Below are positions 1 to 5,115 of a stretch of DNA of 15,341 nucleotides, one piece after another. Where the stretch lies: positions 1 to 15,341 of the forward strand of contig DNZD01000336.1 in the NCBI GenBank assembly GCA_003504855.1, written 5' to 3'. Below the pieces are notes generated by a model that saw only the letters and a list, made by a program, of their open reading frames with translations, searched no databases and was not told the DNA's origin. This DNA is from Cytophagales bacterium. GTDB lineage: Bacteria > Bacteroidota > Bacteroidia > Cytophagales > Cyclobacteriaceae. How positions within the stretch are numbered: position 1 is the stretch's first letter; each line of letters starts with the position of its first letter. A program made the translations under genes and the position numbers.

Positions 1-52
1 ATGCTTCGCTCCGCTCGCATCATGAGGATTGCTTCGCTCCGCTCGCAATTGG
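1..52. repeat. Two copies of a short GC-rich palindromic repeat
   Basis: Two copies of a ~22-24 bp element share the core TTCGCTCCGCTC. The first is flanked by ATGC/GCAT and the second by ATTGC/GCAAT. The arms differ between the copies but stay self-complementary within each copy, which is the signature of a REP-like palindrome. Further copies lie at 427-452, 553-580, 1717-1800 and 1829-1850. Translated, such repeats give the ERSEAI-type peptides often seen in spurious ORFs of Bacteroidota genomes. Confidence 0.8.
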
Positions 53-122
53 TCAGGTATTCCAGACATATTGCTACCTCGCTCAATAGGTCGCGTGTCG
101 ACAATTATTCTAAGATTGCAGC

Positions 123-605
123 ATGACATACGGAGGGCATGTCTACATTATGACCAATCAATGGGGGACAACACTTTACGTTGGTGTTACTTCCAACCTC
201 GCGAGGCGGGTGTTGGAGCATATGCAAAAGGTTCATCCACATAGCTTTTCCGCCCGCTATCACCTGAATAAGCTTGTCTACTTTGAATTTCACGAAAGGA
301 TTGAATGGGCGATTACGCGGGAGAAACAAATAAAGGCCGGCTCACGAAAGAAGAAACTTGATCTTATCAATACCAAAAACCCCGCGTGGCTGGATCTTTA
401 TCAGACGGAGGTAAAATACTGGAGGCAAATTGCGAGCGAAGCGAAGCAATCCTCCACATCACCAAACATCAACTTTCACCGTCATCGCGAGCCCTGGCAA
501 AGCGATCCAACTCTGGCCACATCACCGCCAGCAGTCTTCGCTCGCTGTACGGGGGATCGCCTCGCTCGCGATGACGGCTATATCCGGAGTGATAATGGGT
601 CCTGA
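123..605 (+). CDS. Small GIY-YIG domain nuclease with repeat-derived C-terminus
   Basis: Residues 6-90 are a single GIY-YIG nuclease domain of the small UvrC-N-terminal/YhbQ-like type. VYI (7-9) and YVG (19-21) form the two signature strands, Arg28/Arg29 and His33 follow on the first helix, and Glu67 in the segment TREKQIK is the expected metal-binding catalytic Glu. NTKNPAW (83-89) closes the domain. Family members are usually 80-110 residues. This reading frame has 160, because from about residue 101 (base 423) it runs through the palindromic repeats at 427-452 and 484-590 and encodes repeat peptide (SEAKQS, HREPWQSDP). The original stop was probably lost when repeats landed behind the gene. 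The biological role is unknown; small GIY-YIG proteins are usually assumed to cut DNA. The start at 123 directly precedes the first GIY strand. A 51-bp piece of this gene (316-366) recurs at 1965-2015. Confidence 0.85.
   Translation: MTYGGHVYIMTNQWGTTLYVGVTSNLARRVLEHMQKVHPHSFSARYHLNKLVYFEFHERIEWAITREKQIKAGSRKKKLDLINTKNPAWLDLYQTEVKYWRQIASEAKQSSTSPNINFHRHREPWQSDPTLATSPPAVFARCTGDRLARDDGYIRSDNGS
427..452. repeat. Palindromic repeat copy, reverse orientation
   Basis: ATTGCGAGCGAAGCGAAGCAAT is the reverse orientation of the element at 29-51, with a T-for-C core variant. The ATTGC/GCAAT arms are perfect. It lies inside the open frame of the first GIY-YIG gene and encodes its residues ASEAKQ. Confidence 0.75.
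484..592. repeat. Degenerate palindromic repeats in the GIY-YIG tail
   Basis: Bases 484-510 (ATCGCGAGCCCTGGCAAAGC and following) and 553-585 (GATCGCCTCGCTCGCGATGA) are diverged copies of the same repeat with ATCGC/GCGAT arms. The second ends in the ATGACGG tail also seen at 1789-1798. They form the end of the 123-605 reading frame. Confidence 0.65.
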
Positions 606-666
606 GACAGATTGCCGGGTATGACCTGTAGACCTTCACTTCCACTTCTCATTGCAGGTGCTCTTA

Positions 667-1401
667 CTACTCGACCACTGTTTCAAGTACTCCCAGCACC
701 GTAAACCCACTGCCAGAAGGGGTTTTGCATACACCGTCTTTGAGTGGCTTGCATTTGACCCCAATAAGTATGATAGTAGTGTTCGCCGGAACCCCAAACT
801 GTGCTGTGTCATTATGATAATCATAATTATACGTCTGTGCCCGCCCGCGTTTCTTCGGCTCCTCCCTCCTGTCGACCGGAAACAGGCTGCGGTGTGTATT
901 GGTAACCGTGATAAAGTCCCTGTTCATGAACACCACTACCAGGGTCTGCTCATAATGGGAAGCCTTGAATTTATTTATTGAGTCAGCGGATGCAGATCGT
1001 ATTGCAACTTTCAGGTTTGCATCCTTGATGGTAAATGACATGGAAGCTTTATAAGTCCGGGAAAAGTGAAGCTTTTCATTAAACTCAAACTCCGTTAGAA
1101 ATTGAAGATCCGGCATCGGGTTAGCACTCAGGTTCTTCTTGATTATCCCAACCAGTCGACTCCACATCGTTCCATCCTTGATTTCTTCTTTGAAAGGCTT
1201 GAATGCGTCATTGATAGCCTTCGCAATCCTGTTCGCCTGGGTATTTAGTTCGGCAAATTTCCTGAGCGCAGGACTTACTGTCTTGGGTGTGTAGGTATAG
1301 CGCGGAGAGCGTTCGTGTTTTCCGTACGCCTTGCTGTTGACGATAACGGGATCACCAGGACGGCGGAGGCGTTTGATTTCACTTACTTCTTTCTTGGCCA
1401 T
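667..1401 (-). CDS. Hypothetical protein, about 244 aa
   Basis: I do not recognise a family with a known function. The protein is soluble, with no signal peptide or membrane segment. It has a basic N-terminus (MAKKEVSEIKRLRRPGD, then KHERSPRYTYTPKT), a helical stretch from about residue 45 to 95 and a beta-rich middle from about 95 to 165. A charged linker (PVDRREEPKKRGRAQTYNYD, about 175-195) precedes a hydrophobic C-terminal strand region (NTTIILIGVKCKPL, GSGFTVLGVLETVVE). The ATG at 1401 is chosen; the frame also has a TTG one codon upstream. Length and composition argue for a real gene. It is a singleton between repeat blocks. An array of five 11-bp units (1501-1555) lies about 100 bp upstream and might be a regulatory or other protein-binding site, but nothing shows this directly. 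Similar size and layout occur in conserved hypothetical proteins of Bacteroidota; that resemblance is from memory and unverified. Confidence 0.7.
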   Translation of the reverse strand: MAKKEVSEIKRLRRPGDPVIVNSKAYGKHERSPRYTYTPKTVSPALRKFAELNTQANRIAKAINDAFKPFKEEIKDGTMWSRLVGIIKKNLSANPMPDLQFLTEFEFNEKLHFSRTYKASMSFTIKDANLKVAIRSASADSINKFKASHYEQTLVVVFMNRDFITVTNTHRSLFPVDRREEPKKRGRAQTYNYDYHNDTAQFGVPANTTIILIGVKCKPLKDGVCKTPSGSGFTVLGVLETVVE

Positions 1402-1500
1402 CAAAGATGTTTTCGCGTAATTAAGTGTACTATGTTAAAGTACCCGAAAAGCCGACATCAGGCAACGAAACAAACTCAACGGGGTACTAAAATCACCCTC

Positions 1501-1555
1501 CTTAGTGGGACCTTATCGGGACATTAACCAGACCTTATCGGGACCTTATCGGGAC
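1501..1555. repeat. Tandem array of five 11-bp units
   Basis: The units, in exact 11-bp register, are CTTAGTGGGAC, CTTATCGGGAC, ATTAACCAGAC, CTTATCGGGAC and CTTATCGGGAC. Three units are identical and two have diverged. On the minus strand the unit reads GTCCCGATAAG, upstream of the hypothetical gene at 667-1401. The period is about one helical turn, so each unit would present the same DNA face. Confidence 0.85.
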
Positions 1556-1631
1556 TTTGTAGTCATCTCCTAGCTATCAACCAGCAACATCTTAGCTTGA
1601 AGCTTGCTTGTTCCTTGCTGGTTTGCTTATG

Positions 1632-1675
1632 GTTTTGGGCGTGTTTGGGGCGAGTCTGGGGCGTGTCTGACCAGA
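1632..1675. repeat. Second 11-bp-period degenerate array
   Basis: Four consecutive 11-mers: GTTTTGGGCGT, GTTTGGGGCGA, GTCTGGGGCGT and GTCTGACCAGA. The first three match at most positions and the last has diverged. The period equals that of the array 77 bp to the left, although the unit sequence is different. Confidence 0.65.
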
Positions 1676-1716
1676 CGAGGTGGCTATCCGACCCAAATCA
1701 GAAGAGTCATGACCAA

Positions 1717-1850
1717 GGGATCGCCGCGCTCGCCATGCGAGGATCGCTTCGCTTCGTCCGCGATACAGGGATCGCTTCGCTTCGCTCGCGATGACGGCAT
1801 CGTAGGCGATGATAGAAACTGAGAGGGATGCTTCGCTCCGCTCGCATCAA
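1717..1850. repeat. Cluster of REP-like palindromes
   Basis: Several copies of the palindromic family lie here: 1718-1737 (GGGATCGCCGCGCTCGCCAT), 1740-1765 (GATCGCTTCGCTTCGTCCGC, degenerate), 1771-1794 (GATCGCTTCGCTTCGCTCGC followed by GATG) and 1829-1850 (ATGC...GCAT arms, identical core to 1-22). The spacing is irregular, so this is not a CRISPR array. Confidence 0.75.
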
Positions 1851-1887
1851 GAGAATTGATCCGCTTGTGTCATCACACAGCGAAGGC

Positions 1888-1942
1888 GAAGCAGATCGGA
1901 GATCGCTTCCGTCTGCTTCATTGGTAGCCCCGGCAGGAATCG
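1888..1942. repeat. Duplicate of tRNA-Arg 3' end plus downstream hairpin
   Basis: This 55-bp segment matches 2466-2520 with two mismatches (1928 and 1934). It includes the last ~20 bases of the tRNA gene on the minus strand (part of the T arm, the acceptor strand and CCA) and the 32-base imperfect hairpin (GAAGCAGA...TCTGCTTC) that follows the tRNA. The match stops at 1942, within the T loop. The two copies enclose the GIY-YIG gene at 2031-2348, in an attachment-site-like arrangement. Confidence 0.8.
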
Positions 1943-1943
1943 T

Positions 1944-1959
1944 CCCGATAGCTATCGGG
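1944..1959. repeat. Perfect 16-bp palindrome
   Basis: CCCGATAGCTATCGGG is fully self-complementary with no loop. It sits exactly between the tRNA-end duplicate (ends 1942) and the GIY-YIG gene fragment (starts 1965), as if marking a junction. Confidence 0.7.
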
Positions 1960-1964
1960 GATCG

Positions 1965-2015
1965 CGCGGGAGAAACAAATAAAGGCCGGCTCACGAAAGA
2001 CGGAACTTGATCTTA
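1965..2015 (+). pseudogene. Fragment of a GIY-YIG nuclease gene
   Basis: This segment matches bases 316-366 of the first GIY-YIG gene: 51 bp with two mismatches (2001 and 2003), the first 36 bp being identical. In frame it encodes REKQIKAGSRKTELDL, the segment carrying the catalytic Glu. No other part of the gene is present on either side, so it is a fragment and not a degraded full copy. The high identity implies a recent duplication or gene-conversion event. Confidence 0.8.
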
Positions 2016-2030
2016 GAGCCCTTCAAATCA

Positions 2031-2348
2031 CTAATGTGATAGTTCAGTGTCACCGGTACTAGTCAGGATTGTGGCCGAGTATCCCATTTTGGTCAGCGTA
2101 CTCCGAAGCATTAGTTTCACCGCCTTTTTACCAGGTGCTGTCTTAAAATACATTTCTCGTTTTCTCGCATCTTCTTCAAAAAGATAGAATTCGCAGAAAA
2201 TCAATTGCAACGGACGACGCGGAGCTGTGCTCGGCGTTTTTCCTTCGTTGTGGTTTTTAATGCGCAGGTCAATGTTGGAGGTATAGCCGGTGTAGAGCAA
2301 ATGATCCTTATAACTGAAAAGGATATAAACGCAGTATGGTAAGGGCAT
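2031..2348 (-). CDS. Small GIY-YIG domain nuclease (second copy, divergent)
   Basis: A 105-residue protein made of one GIY-YIG domain: VYI at 7-9, YTG at 19-21, Arg29, His33 and Glu65 (KREMYFKT) are in place, so the active site looks intact. The basic stretch GKKAVKLMLRSTL (73-85) matches the usual family end, and 20 more residues (about 86-105) form a non-conserved tail. ATG at 2348 is preferred because YCVYIL begins right after it; an ATG at 2360 would add four residues. It is only distantly similar to the first GIY-YIG protein (123-605), so the two are paralogs, not a recent tandem copy. It lies between the two 55-bp copies of the tRNA-Arg end (1888-1942 and 2466-2520). Its function is unknown; DNA cleavage is inferred from the family. 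Confidence 0.85.
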   Translation of the reverse strand: MPLPYCVYILFSYKDHLLYTGYTSNIDLRIKNHNEGKTPSTAPRRPLQLIFCEFYLFEEDARKREMYFKTAPGKKAVKLMLRSTLTKMGYSATILTSTGDTELSH

Positions 2349-2414
2349 TGTGCTAACCATTCACAATGATACGCTCCTCATGTCAGTTGTAAAATCCGGA
2401 TTCCCAGGTCATTT

Positions 2415-2448
2415 CCTGAAGCAGACCTCCTCAGTCGGTCGCTTCAGG
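2415..2448. repeat. Stable inverted repeat between GIY-YIG gene and tRNA
   Basis: CCTGAAGC (2415-2422) pairs with GCTTCAGG (2441-2448). The stem continues with GACC (2424-2427) against GGTC (2437-2440) around one bulged base and a 9-base loop. No T-tract follows on either strand, so it is not called a terminator. It could be another palindromic repeat element. Confidence 0.55.
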
Positions 2449-2465
2449 ACACAATGAAGCGACGT

Positions 2466-2520
2466 GAAGCAGATCGGAGATCGCTTCCGTCTGCTTCATT
2501 GGTAGTCCCGGTAGGAATCG
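2466..2520. repeat. tRNA-Arg 3' end and flanking hairpin, native copy
   Basis: This is the partner of 1888-1942. The outer part (2466-2497) folds as GAAGCAGA...TCTGCTTC with an inner CGGA/TCCG extension and one bulge, directly behind the tRNA on the minus strand. The inner part (2500-2520) is the tRNA 3' end. The first 40 bp are identical in the two copies. Confidence 0.8.
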
Positions 2521-2574
2521 AACCTACATCTTGAGAATCGGAATCTCAAATTCTATCCATTGAAATACGGGACC
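2500..2574 (-). tRNA. tRNA-Arg (anticodon CCG)
   Basis: On the minus strand the gene folds as a cloverleaf. The acceptor GGTCCCG pairs with CGGGACT (one terminal G-T), the anticodon stem TGAGA/TCTCA is perfect, and the 7-base loop TTCCGAT places CCG at 34-36 after T33. The variable loop has 4 bases, the T arm GTAGG-TTCGATT-CCTAC is canonical, and an encoded CCA ends the gene. The D loop carries GG. The D stem TTTC/GAAT has a T-T mismatch at 10-25, where most tRNAs have G10, and is therefore weak. It would read the Arg codon CGG. The 3' end and the 5' half are each duplicated nearby (1888-1942, 2624-2646). Confidence 0.88.
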
Positions 2575-2623
2575 ATGAGCTACTCATCTCTACGATTGAA
2601 TCCTCCCTGTTTATGTCGGGGTG

Positions 2624-2650
2624 AAATTCTATCCATTGAAATACGGAGCC
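2624..2650 (-). pseudogene. tRNA-Arg 5'-half remnant
   Basis: Bases 2624-2646 are identical to 2548-2570 (23 bp) of the tRNA-Arg gene: D arm, the anticodon-stem start and part of the acceptor. The offset is 76 bp, one tRNA length. The four bases beyond differ (AGCC against GACC). Reading on from it, no anticodon stem, T arm or matching acceptor strand is found between it and the intact gene, so it is a partial copy of a former tandem tRNA or of an integration product. Confidence 0.75.
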
Positions 2651-2756
2651 AGAATAACCAAGAACGGCCGCTTTTGCAGCGGCGGGCCACAAAGATAATG
2701 CACGCGGTGGGAATATGAAATGTGTAAAATGGTTCAGATTCAGCGAAGTGCTGACC

Positions 2757-3878
2757 TTAGCGGGTTACCCCATTCGCCCGCACAATCTCCGTCACATCCT
2801 TGAACGTAGCTGTAACGTCTTTGATGCTGCCATCATAGTTAAACCGCGGCTCGGAGTTAACAGAGATCCAGATGCGATCCTGGGTCACCGGGCGGAATAC
2901 GCCCATGATAGCATTTAGTACCGGCTTGCCTGTTTTGAAGGTAATGGAAACTGGATGTGTATCTCCAGGGTACGGGCTCCCGTCCGGATGAATCACATTC
3001 CACGCGGGATTCATAGCGGTCCCACCTATCATTTGTTCCATGGTAAGCCCGAAGAGTCGTAATGCACTTGGATTACAAACCAATACCCGTTCATCCGGAC
3101 CAAGGATAACGACGCCGATCTCCAGCATGGAGATCAGATTAAAGTACCGCTCCTCCGCGCTTAATAAATCAATCTGGTTGCGGCGCATTTCCGTGATGTC
3201 CTGAATAATGCCATCCACAATTACTGGCATGCCCTCTGAGCTCCGGGTTACACTGGTAGTCAGCCATATCCATCGGATCACACCGTCTGTCCGTTTGATG
3301 CGGAACTCAATGCTCTCATCGATTCCCTGTTCCACCCCGCGTTTGAATGACTCCATCACTTTATTCACATCTTCAGGAACAACATATTGTAGCGCTACTT
3401 CCAGTGACCATTCCTGCGTGGGGTCCTGAATCCCCAGAATCTGTGCATGCTTCTTAGAACGCCAGGTTGTTTTCTCCAGCAGGTTGAACCTGAATTGTCC
3501 GATGTTTTCATCAATCACACGCGGAACCCGATGGCTGGCGCTGATGTCCATGACGGTCAACTGACATAAATCGCCGAACGGTACTAAGTGCCCGAACACA
3601 CAAACATCGGTGGGATAATCGGGATTGATATGGGTCAGTTTGATATCGAGCAGCTCCTGCCGCTTTGATGTAAACACCTTGTCCAGAAAACGCCTGAAGC
3701 TTTGCCAGTATTTGGGAGCAATATATTCCTCCAGCGATACGCCAGTCAGGTCGTTTTCACTGAATTGAAATATCGCCCTGGCTTGTTTATTGACGTCGTA
3801 AACTTGTCCCTCGCGGGTAACCAGCACCCGACCAAAAGGAAAAATGTCTTCCAGCAGAATTCGGGCTTCCTCGGTCAT
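2757..3878 (-). CDS. Triple PAS domain protein without output domain
   Basis: A 373-residue soluble protein made of three PAS folds. PAS1 (about 8-115) contains GRVLVTREGQVYDVNKQARAIF. PAS2 (about 118-235) ends in a clear PAC motif, IRWIWLTTSVTRSSEGMPVIVDGIIQDITE. A short helical linker (RNQIDLLSAEERY) leads to PAS3 (about 245-368), with IGVVILGPDERVLVCNPSALRLFG and the PAC ending GSIKDVTATFKDVTE. PAS domains sense ligands, redox state or light, or mediate dimerisation. No histidine kinase, GGDEF, HTH or membrane segment follows; the protein ends eight residues after PAS3. It either signals through a partner protein or is the sensor half of a lost kinase. It is a singleton, with no partner kinase or regulator next to it. 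The ATG at 3878 precedes the first PAS helix closely. Confidence 0.85.
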   Translation of the reverse strand: MTEEARILLEDIFPFGRVLVTREGQVYDVNKQARAIFQFSENDLTGVSLEEYIAPKYWQSFRRFLDKVFTSKRQELLDIKLTHINPDYPTDVCVFGHLVPFGDLCQLTVMDISASHRVPRVIDENIGQFRFNLLEKTTWRSKKHAQILGIQDPTQEWSLEVALQYVVPEDVNKVMESFKRGVEQGIDESIEFRIKRTDGVIRWIWLTTSVTRSSEGMPVIVDGIIQDITEMRRNQIDLLSAEERYFNLISMLEIGVVILGPDERVLVCNPSALRLFGLTMEQMIGGTAMNPAWNVIHPDGSPYPGDTHPVSITFKTGKPVLNAIMGVFRPVTQDRIWISVNSEPRFNYDGSIKDVTATFKDVTEIVRANGVTR

Positions 3879-4084
3879 GATTTCCTGGACTAAATGGGGT
3901 CCAAAAGTGATTTACACCTGCGAGGGAAAAAATGACTTTAGTCACACAGGGTTTCCAGTTGAATTTGTGAAGGAGGCGCTGAAACGCGGGTTCCCGCTGA
4001 GGTCGCGGAAGAGACGGTCATCGACCGGTGAAGAACACCGGTCGTTACTATCGCTTTCTGCGGCTTCTGTAATAATCTGCGATC

Positions 4085-4126
4085 TCCGCGGGGAAACTTG
4101 CATTCACACCGAAGGCGCATCGCTCC
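4085..4126 (-). repeat. Dispersed repeat with CTTCGGTG hairpin
   Basis: On the minus strand this reads GATGCGCCTTCGGTGTGAAT, then GCAAGTTTCCCCGCGG. It matches 12439-12475 at roughly 30 of 36 positions, and a shorter copy lies at 12691-12720. The intergenic stretch 3879-4257 otherwise shows another inverted motif (CACCGGTG-like, 4022-4043) and no gene. Confidence 0.65.
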
Positions 4127-4257
4127 AGCCAGTATCCAACCATCGAAAAGCAGAAAGATTAATGTAAATTACTGTAAGTACCCGGCTTGGGGCCCTGGAA
4201 ACAGAAGTGAACAGGCCAATCGCTCCTCGAAGTAACACCACTAAATCACTAATCACC

Positions 4258-4980
4258 ATGGACAGAAAAATATTCCTGCAGAATAGCCTGGTACTGGCCA
4301 GCGCCAGTCTACTTCCCACCGATTCGGTATTTGCTCAGGGCGTCAAGGAAAGCAAAATGGACAAGCTTACGGATGCCGAAGGTAATTTTGCTTTGCAACC
4401 TCTCCCCTACAGTGAGAACTTCCTAGAGCCTTCGATGGATCAGGAAACCCTTCATTTACATTACACCTTCCACCATGGAGATGCAGTGAAGGCTGCCAAC
4501 AAAGATTTACAGATGGTGAAGAAGGCCATGGACGAGAATAATCTGGACACGGTGGACTACTGGACGAAAAAACTTTCCTACCACCTGTCGTCGCACATCT
4601 TGCACACGATATTCTGGACAAATCTTACCAACAAGAAAAGCGACCCAAGCGGAGACCTGCTAAGGCAAATTGAAAAAGACTTCGGGACCTACGACCGATT
4701 GAAAGCCCTTATAGCAAAAACGTCCAAAGGGGTTGACGGAAACGGCTGGGGTATACTGGGCTATCATCCATCCACACAAAAACTCACCGTACTTCAGTGT
4801 GAAAACCATGAGAAGCTGACGCAGTGGGGCGTAATTCCGGTATTGGCCATTGATGTCTGGGAACATTCCTACTACCTGAAGTACCGGAACCGAAGGGGTG
4901 AATTTGTGGACAATCTCTTCCCGATTATCAATTGGGATAATGTCGCCGAACGTTTTGCCTTGGCCAAAAAGCTTGCATAG
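4258..4980 (+). CDS. Exported Fe/Mn-family superoxide dismutase, Tyr34 replaced
   Basis: The enzyme converts superoxide to oxygen and hydrogen peroxide. Residues 1-28 look like a Sec signal peptide (MDRKIFLQNSLVLASASLL...VFAQ) without a twin Arg, so it should act outside the cytoplasm. The mature part (about 210 residues) is a full Fe/Mn SOD. Metal ligands are His68, His116 (LHTIFW), Asp199 and His203 (DVWEHSYYLKY). His72 of the HxxxH motif is present. The conserved gateway tyrosine (Tyr34 in E. coli SodB) aligns with Ala76 in the segment HHGDAVKAAN. The outer-sphere glutamine of Mn enzymes aligns with His184 (CENHEK), as in the archaeal/cambialistic type; Ser112 takes the position of Gly77/Gln69. 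Metal preference therefore cannot be called. ATG at 4258 is chosen because it starts the signal peptide; the frame stays open 17 codons upstream. It appears monocistronic. Confidence 0.92.
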   Translation: MDRKIFLQNSLVLASASLLPTDSVFAQGVKESKMDKLTDAEGNFALQPLPYSENFLEPSMDQETLHLHYTFHHGDAVKAANKDLQMVKKAMDENNLDTVDYWTKKLSYHLSSHILHTIFWTNLTNKKSDPSGDLLRQIEKDFGTYDRLKALIAKTSKGVDGNGWGILGYHPSTQKLTVLQCENHEKLTQWGVIPVLAIDVWEHSYYLKYRNRRGEFVDNLFPIINWDNVAERFALAKKLA

Positions 4981-5055
4981 GCACGGCAGCATTCAACGGA
5001 ACATCAACAACGAATAGGAAACTCTATCGGCCAGTGAATAACAGGCCGTTACGGT

Positions 5056-5088
5056 CAAAAAAAGTGGCCGGCACTCCTGCCGACCACT
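5056..5088 (-). terminator. Intrinsic terminator of the efflux operon
   Basis: On the minus strand AGTGGTCGGCA pairs with TGCCGGCCACT (11 bp, one G-U) around the tetraloop GGAG, followed directly by TTTTTT. It lies 28 bp beyond the stop of the outer-membrane channel gene at 5116 and ends the operon. Confidence 0.85.
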
Positions 5089-5115
5089 AAACCCTAACCA
5101 GAAAAACACTAACCT

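Larger units (their letters stand above)
1402..2030. other. Gene-free mosaic of repeats and gene fragments
   Basis: No credible gene lies here; the short open frames are low-complexity translations of repeats. In order it contains an 11-bp-period array (1501-1555), a second 11-bp-period array (1632-1675), a cluster of palindromic repeats (1717-1850), a copy of the tRNA-Arg 3' end with its flanking hairpin (1888-1942), a perfect 16-bp palindrome (1944-1959) and a piece of a GIY-YIG gene (1965-2015). Confidence 0.8.

Noticed and set aside
29..244. 71-codon frame overlapping the first GIY-YIG gene
   Set aside because: Starts inside the palindromic repeat and runs out of frame through the GIY-YIG coding region.
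1501..1850. Possible CRISPR array
   Set aside because: Units of 11 bp without spacers, and palindromes with irregular spacing; no cas gene nearby.
1597..1994. Overlapping open frames on both strands in the repeat cluster
   Set aside because: They translate the palindromic repeats (RERSEAI-like and SLRSR peptides) and lack any domain or consistent start.
2576..2650. Second complete tRNA gene
   Set aside because: Only the 5' half matches; no pairing acceptor strand, anticodon stem or T arm could be formed.
4207..4257. Longer start for the superoxide dismutase
   Set aside because: The 17 extra codons (MNRPIAPRSNTTKSLIT) would bury the signal peptide; ATG 4258 gives a normal one.
4258..4300. 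Twin-arginine signal on the superoxide dismutase
   Set aside because: The start is MDRKIFLQ with a single Arg followed by Lys; a Sec-type signal is more likely.
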